From Chthonomonadaceae bacterium (GTDB taxonomy: Bacteria > Armatimonadota > Chthonomonadetes > Chthonomonadales > Chthonomonadaceae), in NCBI GenBank assembly GCA_027459665.1, contig DAIDHN010000023.1, forward strand, positions 1-58,767: a stretch of 58,767 bases of DNA, in the 5' to 3' direction. Below, piece by piece: positions 27,309 through 35,210 of the stretch. Each line of letters begins with the position of its first letter. Position 1 is the stretch's first letter. A program made the translations under genes and the position numbers. Below the pieces are notes generated by a model that saw nothing but the letters and a program-made list of their open reading frames with translations, had not been told where the DNA came from and made no database searches.

Positions 27309-27917
27309 ATGCAGATAGTTCGAATACTCATAGCCGATGATGACCCGCTGATAAGGCTGGACTTGAAAACTATGCTCAAAAGCATAGGTTTCTCAGTGAT
27401 TGGAGAGGCAGAAAACGGTGAGCAAGCGTTTCGTATGGCACAGACTTTCAAACCAGACCTGCTCATTCTCGATGTTAATATGCCCGTATGGGATGGTATT
27501 CAAGCAGCACAGGCCATCTCGCGCGAGCGCATAGCCCCAGTGATTCTTCTAACCGCCTATTCAGATACCCCGCTCATAGAAAAAGCCATTCAGGCAGGCG
27601 TAGTTGGTTTTCTTGTCAAACCATTCAGAGAGATTGAAATGCTGCCTGCCATCACTGTCGGAATGGCGAGATACAAGGAAATGCTTGCACTCGAAGGGGC
27701 ACTGCAATATATGCAGCAGGAAAAAGAAGTGGAGCAGATAGTTGCAAAGGCACAAAAAATACTCATGAACCGCGATTGTCTTACAGAACGCGAAGCCGAT
27801 AGACGAATGCAGGCGATCAGGCTCTCTACTGGAAAATCGCTACAGGCAATCAGTGAGGCAATCATTCTTACAGAGGAAATGTCGCTGGGCACGAAAAAAA
27901 ACAACAATCCTAGCTAA
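27309..27917 (+). CDS. Response regulator with ANTAR RNA-binding output domain
   Basis: About 202 residues from the ATG at 27309 (GAGGAG ten bases upstream; a TTG at 27300 is too close to it). The receiver domain has the acidic DDD near residue 10-12, phospho-acceptor D55 in LLILDVNMP, Thr in LLTAYSD and Lys in VGFLVKPF. A coiled linker leads to a C-terminal three-helix ANTAR domain (KAQKILMNRDCLTEREADRRM). ANTAR proteins bind tandem hairpins in nascent mRNA and prevent termination, often for nitrogen or ethanolamine genes. No partner kinase is adjacent. Confidence 0.9.
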   Translation: MQIVRILIADDDPLIRLDLKTMLKSIGFSVIGEAENGEQAFRMAQTFKPDLLILDVNMPVWDGIQAAQAISRERIAPVILLTAYSDTPLIEKAIQAGVVGFLVKPFREIEMLPAITVGMARYKEMLALEGALQYMQQEKEVEQIVAKAQKILMNRDCLTEREADRRMQAIRLSTGKSLQAISEAIILTEEMSLGTKKNNNPS

Positions 27918-27975
27918 AAAATTGAGAATAATGTGTAAAAAAGTACAAATGAACTAATATCGTCACAAAATCAGA

Positions 27976-28004
27976 TTGCGCGGGTAATCAAAGTGTGGTA
28001 AAAT
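27976..28004 (+). promoter_or_regulatory. Promoter upstream of the first Gfo/Idh/MocA gene
   Basis: TTGCGC (27976-27981), 17-base spacer, TAAAAT (27999-28004). Predicted start near 28011, leaving a leader of about 45 bases that includes the GGAGG before the ATG at 28055. Confidence 0.55.
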
Positions 28005-28054
28005 TTGCTGTATGATATTTCATGCCCGGCTCTGTGCGGACGGAGGTTTCAGTG

Positions 28055-29104
28055 ATGCGTATCATTCAATCTGGAGTAGGCGGATTTGGCAGTACATGGA
28101 TTTATACTGTACGTGATACTCCTGGTTTTCAACACGTTGCATTAGTAGACCCTAATCCTGATGCCCTGCGCAATGCTGGAGAAATCGCACAGGTGCCGCC
28201 CGAAAGACGGTTTGCATGCATAGAAGATGCGCTCGCATCGGTTGAGGCAGACGGCCTCATAGACTGTTCCCCTGCCCCATGTCACTTTGAAACCAGCAGC
28301 GCCGCGCTTTGCGCAGGTCTGCCGGTTCTCGTTGAAAAACCTATCAGTGATACCATGAAACAGGCAAAAGAACTCGTGAAATTAGCTGCCAAAAGAAAAC
28401 TGGCTCTCATGGTTACACAGCAGTACCGATACCAGGACCAGCCCCGCGCAATTCGCAAACTCATTGCAGAAGGCGCCATCGGGGAGATTGACCATGTAGT
28501 AGCTGAATTTCAAATTCAAGGGCTTTTATTTGGGTGGAGACAGCAAATGTGTCATCCATTCCTCATGGACATGGGTATTCATCACTTCGATCTCATGCGC
28601 TATCTGCTCGGTAGCAATGCAGCGCGTGTGATGGCGCATACATGGAACCCGGCAGTCTCTAATACAAAGGGAGACATGAGCGCATTCGCATACATAGAGT
28701 TTGAAAATGGAGCAAAAGTAAACTATACAGGCAGCTTTGCTTCGCCAGGAACCGATACAGGGTGGAATGGAAGATGGGTAATCACTGGTACAACAGGGTC
28801 TATTGTGTGGAACCAGAGAGATGAATGGGGGCCAGTGCGCATATTCAGACAAAACGCAGACCGTTCCCAATACCAGGAAATGCACTTCTTTACCCCGCTG
28901 CCAGAAGTTTGGGGGGAAACCGTGTGGGCAGACCCAATTGGCCCAACCGGTCATCAGTACGATCTATACCATTGGCAGGCATGCATACAAAGCAAAACAG
29001 AGCCTGAAACAAGTGGTGCAGACAATTTGCATACCCTGGCGCTCACACTGGCTGCTACCCATTCTGCAGATACTGGCAAAATGGTTGATGTCTCCTGGTT
29101 CTAA
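28055..29104 (+). CDS. Gfo/Idh/MocA family oxidoreductase
   Basis: About 349 residues from the ATG at 28055 (CGGAGG eight bases upstream). The N-terminal Rossmann motif is GVGGFGSTW, the family signature VEKPIS follows strand five (about residue 95), and the conserved HH of the catalytic region is in GIHHFDLMRYLLG. The C-terminal beta-sheet domain is complete. Family members oxidise or reduce sugars, inositols and their derivatives with NAD(P); the substrate is not evident. It converges on the H-x9-DG gene with a 3-base gap. Confidence 0.88.
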   Translation: MRIIQSGVGGFGSTWIYTVRDTPGFQHVALVDPNPDALRNAGEIAQVPPERRFACIEDALASVEADGLIDCSPAPCHFETSSAALCAGLPVLVEKPISDTMKQAKELVKLAAKRKLALMVTQQYRYQDQPRAIRKLIAEGAIGEIDHVVAEFQIQGLLFGWRQQMCHPFLMDMGIHHFDLMRYLLGSNAARVMAHTWNPAVSNTKGDMSAFAYIEFENGAKVNYTGSFASPGTDTGWNGRWVITGTTGSIVWNQRDEWGPVRIFRQNADRSQYQEMHFFTPLPEVWGETVWADPIGPTGHQYDLYHWQACIQSKTEPETSGADNLHTLALTLAATHSADTGKMVDVSWF

Positions 29105-29107
29105 GGG

Positions 29108-29719
29108 CTAATTACGCAAAATATTTGCCTGTTTTCTGCTCATCCAGTCTACATGTCCATCTACAAAGGCAATGTTCGCACGATCAAGATGGCGATTCCA
29201 GGCAATCCCGCTCTTGTCTTCTACAGCATTTCTCTGCACCTGCTTGCTGTCTGAAAAAAGCAGCGTCTGTTCTGGCACAAGTATGCTTGAGGTTGCCAGA
29301 GAATTTGTATGCTTATTCATGGCATAGCCGTATACCTGTTTCATTGCGCTTCTGTAAGGCAGCTGTGCAGCAGGACAGTGCAAGGCATTCGGATTCATTC
29401 TGCTTCCCTTTTTTCCTGCTGTAATGTACACCGCTGCCATATCCATCCAGTGCACTGCCGGAGGCAGTTTCTCATCCCAGTCCAGTGAATACAAACGCAT
29501 TGCCACACCTACAGTGTGTTCATTGCTCATGCAGCGTTCTCTTAATAAATCTGATGGCAGTTTTATGAGCGCTGTATACAGCCAGAAAATAAAGCCAGAT
29601 GTTAAAACGAGAAACACGCCGCCGCAGCTCCATATAATTGCAGAACGCTTTCGGCGAACGGGCTTATCTGCAGCAGCAGTTCCTGTATCCTGAGCATGAG
29701 TTATTGCTTTTTTTGACAT
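29108..29719 (-). CDS. Membrane-anchored H-x9-DG (DUF1559-like) protein
   Basis: About 203 residues from the ATG at 29719. A single N-terminal membrane helix (AIIWSCGGVFLVLTSGFIFWLY) is preceded by basic residues; there is no classical prepilin leader cleavage site. The C-terminal RHLDRANIAFVDGHVDW contains His, nine residues, then Asp-Gly, the H-x9-DG signature of pseudopilin-like proteins abundant in Planctomycetes, Verrucomicrobia and Armatimonadota. Middle segments (HCPAAQLPYRS, GYAMNKHT) match that family. It likely faces the periplasm. The function of these proteins is not established. Confidence 0.8.
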   Translation of the reverse strand: MSKKAITHAQDTGTAAADKPVRRKRSAIIWSCGGVFLVLTSGFIFWLYTALIKLPSDLLRERCMSNEHTVGVAMRLYSLDWDEKLPPAVHWMDMAAVYITAGKKGSRMNPNALHCPAAQLPYRSAMKQVYGYAMNKHTNSLATSSILVPEQTLLFSDSKQVQRNAVEDKSGIAWNRHLDRANIAFVDGHVDWMSRKQANILRN

Positions 29720-29837
29720 GTGCTTTTCCGGTATTCTCCTTTTCGCACTAGATATTACGAAAAAAAACAGCGAACCTGGCCTTTTCAAGCACGCTTTCTG
29801 CAGCAAATTCGTAATAAACCACGGAAAGAGGAAACAG

Positions 29838-30647
29838 ATGAAACAAAAACTTAGAATAGGCTCAGTTCCTTACCTAAATGCAAAACCTATGGTCGACTGG
29901 TTTCACACTGGTGAATGCACTGTAGAAGCTGAAATCATTTACGATGTGCCTTCACACCTGGCTGCAATGCTGCGCCGCGGAGAGTTGGATGTCGCAAATG
30001 TATCGCTGTTTGAGGGCTTGCAAAACCCTTCTCTCATCATTGTGCCTCACGTATCTATCTCGGCAGACGGAGCGGTAAAAAGCGTCCGTCTCTTCTCTCG
30101 CGTACCGCTCAACGAGATAAAATCGGTGGCGCTCGATACCTCTTCCCTCACCTCATCGGCGCTTATGCGCATTCTGCTGCAAGAACACCTGAAAGTAAAG
30201 GCTGAGTGCATACACCACAAGCCAGACATAGAAGAGATGCTGCAGATATGCGACGCCGGCCTTATTATAGGTGATCTGAAACTCTTTCAGCTGCCAGCCA
30301 ATACAATCGTATACGATCTGGGGCAGGCATGGAAAGAACTGACAGACATGCCATTTATGTACGCCGCATGGCTTGCCAGAGAAGAAAGCTACTCACCAGA
30401 ACTCGCGGCAGTTCTTCAGGCGGCACGCAACTGGGGAATGCAGCGGCTGCCTGAACTGGCATTGCTCTGGTCGCAAAGAATGAACCTGCCGCTCGATTTG
30501 TGCAGTGACTATCTCTGCAATGTAATGGATTACACTCTCACTGCAAAGCATCTGAAAGCGGCGGAACTGTACCAGAGAAAGTGCTGTGAACATGGCCTGC
30601 TGCAATCGCTCATACCAATTCGCATGGGTGCTGCCCCTCAGATATGA
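29838..30647 (+). CDS. mqnA: Chorismate dehydratase (futalosine menaquinone pathway)
   Basis: About 269 residues from the ATG at 29838, with AGAGG a few bases upstream; the longer open frame is an artefact. RIGSVPYLNAKPM at the N-terminus, then LRRGELDVANVSLFEG and LIIGDLKLFQL, are characteristic of the MqnA periplasmic-binding-protein-like fold. It dehydrates chorismate to 3-enolpyruvylbenzoate, the first step of the futalosine route to menaquinone, implying menaquinone respiration. No other mqn gene is adjacent. It overlaps the convergent PLP gene by 10 bases. Confidence 0.93.
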   Translation: MKQKLRIGSVPYLNAKPMVDWFHTGECTVEAEIIYDVPSHLAAMLRRGELDVANVSLFEGLQNPSLIIVPHVSISADGAVKSVRLFSRVPLNEIKSVALDTSSLTSSALMRILLQEHLKVKAECIHHKPDIEEMLQICDAGLIIGDLKLFQLPANTIVYDLGQAWKELTDMPFMYAAWLAREESYSPELAAVLQAARNWGMQRLPELALLWSQRMNLPLDLCSDYLCNVMDYTLTAKHLKAAELYQRKCCEHGLLQSLIPIRMGAAPQI

Positions 30648-31900
30648 GCAAGTGTCTCCATGAGATAATCAATCTCCTCTATAGTGTTCAAATGCGTCAT
30701 GCCAATGCGTACTGCACCCCCCGATTCTTCCAGCCCTAATCGCTGCATCAGGCGAAGAGCGTAGTAGTTTCCGCTCCAGCAGTATATGCCTCTTTCTGCC
30801 AAATGGGCTGCAATGCTGCGGGGAGATATGCCCTCTATGGTAAAGGCAAAGGTTGGTGTTCGCATGCCTGCTGTGTTTTCGTCAGTCAGTCCGTACAAGT
30901 GTATCTGAGGCAATTCTTTTATTCGCTGCAAAAAATATTTGCTCAAATACTGTTCATACCGCCCAATCGCGTCCATCGCAGCAATAAGGTGCATCCGGGT
31001 CTCGCTTGCACCTGTCTCTGCAGCAGATGATGCGATGCCATAGTTTTTGCCAATATCTGCAAGGTACTCTATTGCGGCGCTTGTTCCTGCCATAGCCTCA
31101 TGGCTCTGTGTGCCGGTCTCCCAGCGATAAGGAACCTGATTTTTTGCAGGTGCTACCTTATGGGGACGCAGACGCTCCAAATGTTCTCGTTTGCCATAGA
31201 GCATGCCCTGATGCGGACCAAAAAACTTGTATGCCGAACAGACTAAAAAATCACAATCGAGTTTGCTTACATCAACCATAACATGCGGAACATACTGCAC
31301 CGCATCCAGAAAAACCATAGCGCCCGCCCTGTGTGCACTCTTGGTGAGTCGTGCTGCATCTGTTATGCTCCCCAAAGCATTTGAGGCACAGGTAAAAGCT
31401 GCCAATTTAGTGCGCCTGTTCAACAGGCTTTCAAAATGCCCCTCATCCAATGTTCCATCCTGCTCGCGCAATCTTGCAAAACGTATTACCGCTCCCCTTT
31501 CCTCCAGGTCTTTCCAGGGGGCTATATTGGCATCATGATCCAGCTCGGTAACAACTATCTCATCACCGGGTTGTATCTCCTCGCCAAGTGAGCGGGCCAG
31601 ATGAAAAGTAAGGCTGGTCATATTCTGACCAAACACAATGGTTTCAGGGTCGCCGGCTCCCAGCAAATCAGCCACAAGTCTCCTGGCGGTTCCAATTGTC
31701 TCATCTGTTTTCTTGCTTGCAGCAAACTCCCCGCCAGTATTGGCATTGCGCTCACGATAGTACGATGCAATCGCTTCTATCACCCTGACTGGAACCTGAG
31801 TGCCGCCGGGAGCATCCATAAATACTGTGCGATTACCTCGATGGTTCATAACAAATGCTGGAAATTCTTCCCGCAGCGGCAATGGATCAAATGGTATCAT
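30638..31900 (-). CDS. Cysteine desulfurase-like class V aminotransferase
   Basis: 420 residues. FMDAPGGTQVP near the N-terminus, VTELDHDANIAPW, FLDAVQYVPH (PLP-binding Asp) and SAYKFFGPHQG with the Schiff-base Lys define a class V PLP fold of the SufS-like subgroup (VC1184-type) rather than IscS. The active-site Cys loop of true SufS (RxGHHCA) is replaced by a region around YCWSGNYYA, so desulfurase activity is not certain. No suf/isc partner genes are nearby. Confidence 0.85.
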   Translation of the reverse strand: MIPFDPLPLREEFPAFVMNHRGNRTVFMDAPGGTQVPVRVIEAIASYYRERNANTGGEFAASKKTDETIGTARRLVADLLGAGDPETIVFGQNMTSLTFHLARSLGEEIQPGDEIVVTELDHDANIAPWKDLEERGAVIRFARLREQDGTLDEGHFESLLNRRTKLAAFTCASNALGSITDAARLTKSAHRAGAMVFLDAVQYVPHVMVDVSKLDCDFLVCSAYKFFGPHQGMLYGKREHLERLRPHKVAPAKNQVPYRWETGTQSHEAMAGTSAAIEYLADIGKNYGIASSAAETGASETRMHLIAAMDAIGRYEQYLSKYFLQRIKELPQIHLYGLTDENTAGMRTPTFAFTIEGISPRSIAAHLAERGIYCWSGNYYALRLMQRLGLEESGGAVRIGMTHLNTIEEIDYLMETLAHI

Positions 31901-31950
31901 AAATGCACTCTTTCCTCAGGAAATATACAAAAGTACAGGATCATTAAACC

Positions 31951-32745
31951 GTGGCATACATCTCTTCTATAAAGCATACCGCATACCTGCATGCAGAAAG
32001 TTTGCTAAAACCCTCAGTCAGACAGGAAACAGGTTTGTATCTGGTGGAGAGTGAACGCCTGGTGCTGCAGGCTCTGCAAGTGCCAAATGCTGTACACAGC
32101 ATCTACTGCACCCGGGAACAGGAAGAAACTTTTTTGCCCGCCTGCACAAAATCAGAAACACCTCTTTATACGCTCGGAAAAGGACTGCTGCAGCGTCTTA
32201 CCGGCACAAGTTATGAAACTGTAGTCACCTCATTTGCCGTGGTGCATCAAAAACTGCTCACAGAGGCCGAAATACTCTCAAACAGCAATGGTTTCATCCT
32301 GATCGGCGAGCATATACAAGACCCTCGCAACATAGGTGTGCTTATACGCACTGCAGAGGCCGCAGGCTGCAGTGCTGTCGTACTTGATAAACCTTCAGCC
32401 GACCTGTTTTCACGTGCTGCTGTACGTTCATCTACTGGCTCTATCTTGCGAATGCCTGTTCACATCTGCAGCAATCTGGGTGAGCTGGCTCAAAAAATGC
32501 ATGCAAACAGCTTTCAGATAATTGCCTCTTCTGCACACGCAGAGTTGCCGCTTTATCAGGCACCGCTGCACCACAGACCTGTCGCGATTATGGTTGGCAA
32601 CGAAAGCAGCGGTTTGAGCCAGCAGGCATACCAACAGGCAGATTGTGCTGTTGCCATTCCGATGTCAAGCTGCGGTCCATCTTCACTGAATGTTACGGTA
32701 GCTGCAGGAATATTATTATTTGAAATAAAAAAAAGTGTCCGATAA
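31951..32745 (+). CDS. SpoU/TrmH-family RNA 2'-O-methyltransferase
   Basis: 264 residues starting at a GTG with AGGA ten bases upstream. An N-terminal substrate-binding domain (LLKPSVRQETGLYLVESERLVLQAL) precedes the SPOUT knot. The three motifs are DPRNIGVLIRTAEA (motif 1, catalytic Arg), VGNESSGLS (motif 2) and IPMSSCGPSSLNVTVAAGILLFE (motif 3). It uses SAM to methylate ribose in rRNA or tRNA; the exact site cannot be read. The stop is 2 bases from the convergent mobA stop. Confidence 0.93.
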   Translation: MAYISSIKHTAYLHAESLLKPSVRQETGLYLVESERLVLQALQVPNAVHSIYCTREQEETFLPACTKSETPLYTLGKGLLQRLTGTSYETVVTSFAVVHQKLLTEAEILSNSNGFILIGEHIQDPRNIGVLIRTAEAAGCSAVVLDKPSADLFSRAAVRSSTGSILRMPVHICSNLGELAQKMHANSFQIIASSAHAELPLYQAPLHHRPVAIMVGNESSGLSQQAYQQADCAVAIPMSSCGPSSLNVTVAAGILLFEIKKSVR

Positions 32746-32747
32746 AG

Positions 32748-33335
32748 TTAACCACGCGTGTATTCTTGCCAATCAGAATACTCATTCACACTCCGAAATA
32801 AACGCGGCTCATGGCATACGCGGCACAACTCTTCACGCGATATGTACAATGTGTGTAAATCTTTCACCATTCCCCTGGCAGAACGCCTGCCCGCAGCAAA
32901 ATATCTCTCAATCTGCTGCAGGGCATGATGAGAATACAGGGCACACAAGGGTTCGCCTTCATCTGCACTGCCAGGCAGAATCACCTCAACATCGCCACTT
33001 ATCTGATGCATCATATACTCTACTGCCTCTTTCTTTAACCAGGGCATGTCACAGGCTGTAACTAAATGCCAGCCCTCCCCCGCCAGGCGCATACCTGTGA
33101 TTATCCCAGATACAGGGCCGCTCTCAGGGTAAACATCTGCAACGATATCAACACCAGCACAGGTATATCTGTCTAATTTATCTGTAACTATCAGCACGTC
33201 ACGGGCAACTTCTCTTGCCAGATGCACCGTCCACTCAAGCAGCGTTTTACCTCCCATATCCAGCAGGGCCTTGTCCTGACCCATTCTGCTGCTTTTTCCG
33301 CCTGCCAGCACTATTCCGCTCTTCAGTTTATTCAT
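32748..33335 (-). CDS. mobA: Molybdenum cofactor guanylyltransferase
   Basis: 195 residues. The nucleotide-binding loop LAGGKSSRMGQDKALL, DVYPESGPVSGI and TACDMPWL are intact and typical of MobA. It attaches GMP to Mo-molybdopterin to make the bis-MGD type cofactor used by formate dehydrogenases and DMSO-reductase-family enzymes. The presence of SelB in the same window would fit a selenocysteine-containing formate dehydrogenase elsewhere, which is inference. Note that a second MobA-like nucleotidyltransferase occurs at 48.9 kb. Confidence 0.92.
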   Translation of the reverse strand: MNKLKSGIVLAGGKSSRMGQDKALLDMGGKTLLEWTVHLAREVARDVLIVTDKLDRYTCAGVDIVADVYPESGPVSGIITGMRLAGEGWHLVTACDMPWLKKEAVEYMMHQISGDVEVILPGSADEGEPLCALYSHHALQQIERYFAAGRRSARGMVKDLHTLYISREELCRVCHEPRLFRSVNEYSDWQEYTRG

Positions 33336-33438
33336 AAATCTATCTTATTCCCCAGTCTTCAGAAGGATTGTCTCAAACTAATCTCGTATCATACCGCAAT
33401 AGAAGTAATACAGCAGTTCACTTGAAAGGAAAACAATA

Positions 33439-34182
33439 GTGTCATCTACTTTACGTGTAACGGTTTGGGGAGAAAACCTGCACGACAGAACCAGTGAGGC
33501 AGTGAAGGCTGTCTACCCTGAAGGCATGCACAATACAATCGCTCATGCGCTGCGGGCCACACTGCCAGAGGGCGCTGTAGTTAAAACAGCAACACAAGAT
33601 CAACCCGAACACGGGCTGACAGACGAGATTCTTGAAAATACTGATGTGCTTACCTGGTGGGGGCACATGGCTCATCATCAGGTAGAGGACGCTGTGGTAG
33701 CAAGGGTGCATCAGCGGGTTTTGTCGGGCATGGGGCTTATTGTACTCCATTCTGGGCACTGGTCTAAAATCTTTGTGAGGCTGATGGGTACAACCTGTGC
33801 TCTCAGATGGAGAGATGACGACTGCGAAACTGTATACACCGTAAATCCTTCTCATCCAATTGCGTACAATGTACCTCCTGTATTCACTATTCCTCAGCAG
33901 GAAATGTATGGTGAATACTTCGATATCCCTCAGCCCGATGAACTGGTTTTTCTGAGCAGTTTTCAAGGGGGAGAGGTATTCAGAAGCGGCTGTTGTTTTG
34001 TAAGAGGCCAGGGAAGAATATTCTACTTCTCACCAGGTCATGAAACATATCCAGTTTACCATCAGGCTGAAATTCAGCAAATCATCGCAAACGCTGTGCA
34101 ATGGGCCAGCCAGCCGCCCCGTCCTAGATATGCAACATCCACATGTATCCATTCACCCCTTGGCTGGATGAACCAAAAGTAG
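33439..34182 (+). CDS. ThuA-like domain protein
   Basis: 247 residues starting at GTG with AAGGA eight bases before. It belongs to the ThuA family of class I glutamine-amidotransferase-like folds: VTVWGENLHD at the first strand, DVLTWWGHMAHH, LIVLHSGHWSKIF and GRIFYFSPGHETYP. ThuA acts in trehalose and related disaccharide catabolism and 3-keto-glycoside metabolism. It lies 14 bases before a Gfo/Idh/MocA gene, the same pairing as thuAB, so the two probably process a common sugar. Confidence 0.9.
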   Translation: MSSTLRVTVWGENLHDRTSEAVKAVYPEGMHNTIAHALRATLPEGAVVKTATQDQPEHGLTDEILENTDVLTWWGHMAHHQVEDAVVARVHQRVLSGMGLIVLHSGHWSKIFVRLMGTTCALRWRDDDCETVYTVNPSHPIAYNVPPVFTIPQQEMYGEYFDIPQPDELVFLSSFQGGEVFRSGCCFVRGQGRIFYFSPGHETYPVYHQAEIQQIIANAVQWASQPPRPRYATSTCIHSPLGWMNQK

Positions 34183-34196
34183 GGAGCTAAATTCTC

Positions 34197-35210
34197 ATGT
34201 TCAAGGCATTGTTGGTTGGAGCAGGTGGAATGGGAAACGCCTGGGCACGAAACCTTCAGGCAAATTCTGATATGGTGAACATGGTTGGCTGGGTTGATAT
34301 TCGTGAAAACGCCGCAGCAGAATCTGCCGAGGCCATGAAACTGACGCTACAGTACACCGGTACAGACTTGCAAAAAGCGTTGAGAGTAACTCAGCCCGAC
34401 TTTTTGGTAGATGTTACTATCCCCGAAGCACATCGTGATGTTACTATCACTGCATTGAATGCAGGAGTGCATGTAATCGGAGAAAAACCGATGGCACATT
34501 CCATGCAGGCTGCCAGAGAAATGGTGCAGGCATCTGAAAAATCTGGCAAATTGTACATGGTGAGTCAGAGCCGCAGATACGATGGACGTCTGCATGCCTA
34601 TAAGAAACTTATAGTAGATCATATTGGAGACCTGGGCATTTTGAAGTCTGACTTTTATATCGGCGCACATTTTGGTGGTTTTCGAGACATCATGCCCCAT
34701 GTACTGGTTCTCGATATGGCAATACACACCTTTGACGCTGCCCGTTTTTTATGTGACCGAAACCCTCTGAATGTGTATTGCGAAGAGTTTAACCCTGCCT
34801 GGAGCTGGTACAAACAAGATTCAAGTGCTACTGCTCTGTTTGAAATGGATGGCGGTCTGCGTTATACCTACTGCGGTTCATGGAGCAGCGAAGGCAAAAA
34901 TACTTCATGGGAATCTGAATGGAGAGCCGTGGGAGCAGCGGGCACAGCCCTCTGGGATGGTGGGGATGACATTGTTGCAGACAGAGTAACTTCCAGCAAT
35001 GGATTCACCTCCAGCACCGCCGCTGAAACAGCACAGCCCATCCAGATAAAAGGCGGCATCAATGGCTCCCTGCATGACTTTCTCAATGCACTGCAAACGG
35101 GTTCTGTGCCAATGGGTGAATGCCATGACAATATCAAAAGCCTTGCCATGGTGTTTGCTGCCATCGAATCGGCTTCTACAGGCAGGCGAACGCCGGTTAC
35201 AGTTTGGTAA
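34197..35210 (+). CDS. Gfo/Idh/MocA family oxidoreductase (ThuB-like)
   Basis: 337 residues. GAGGMGNAW is the dinucleotide motif, GEKPMAHS the family signature, and MAIHTFDAARFL holds the conserved His-x3-Asp. GGGAG precedes the ATG. By analogy with ThuB it could oxidise a sugar to a 3-keto form while ThuA acts on the same pathway. Its end overlaps the convergent protease gene by 14 bases. It is only distantly similar to the Gfo/Idh/MocA protein at 28 kb. Confidence 0.9.
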   Translation: MFKALLVGAGGMGNAWARNLQANSDMVNMVGWVDIRENAAAESAEAMKLTLQYTGTDLQKALRVTQPDFLVDVTIPEAHRDVTITALNAGVHVIGEKPMAHSMQAAREMVQASEKSGKLYMVSQSRRYDGRLHAYKKLIVDHIGDLGILKSDFYIGAHFGGFRDIMPHVLVLDMAIHTFDAARFLCDRNPLNVYCEEFNPAWSWYKQDSSATALFEMDGGLRYTYCGSWSSEGKNTSWESEWRAVGAAGTALWDGGDDIVADRVTSSNGFTSSTAAETAQPIQIKGGINGSLHDFLNALQTGSVPMGECHDNIKSLAMVFAAIESASTGRRTPVTVW

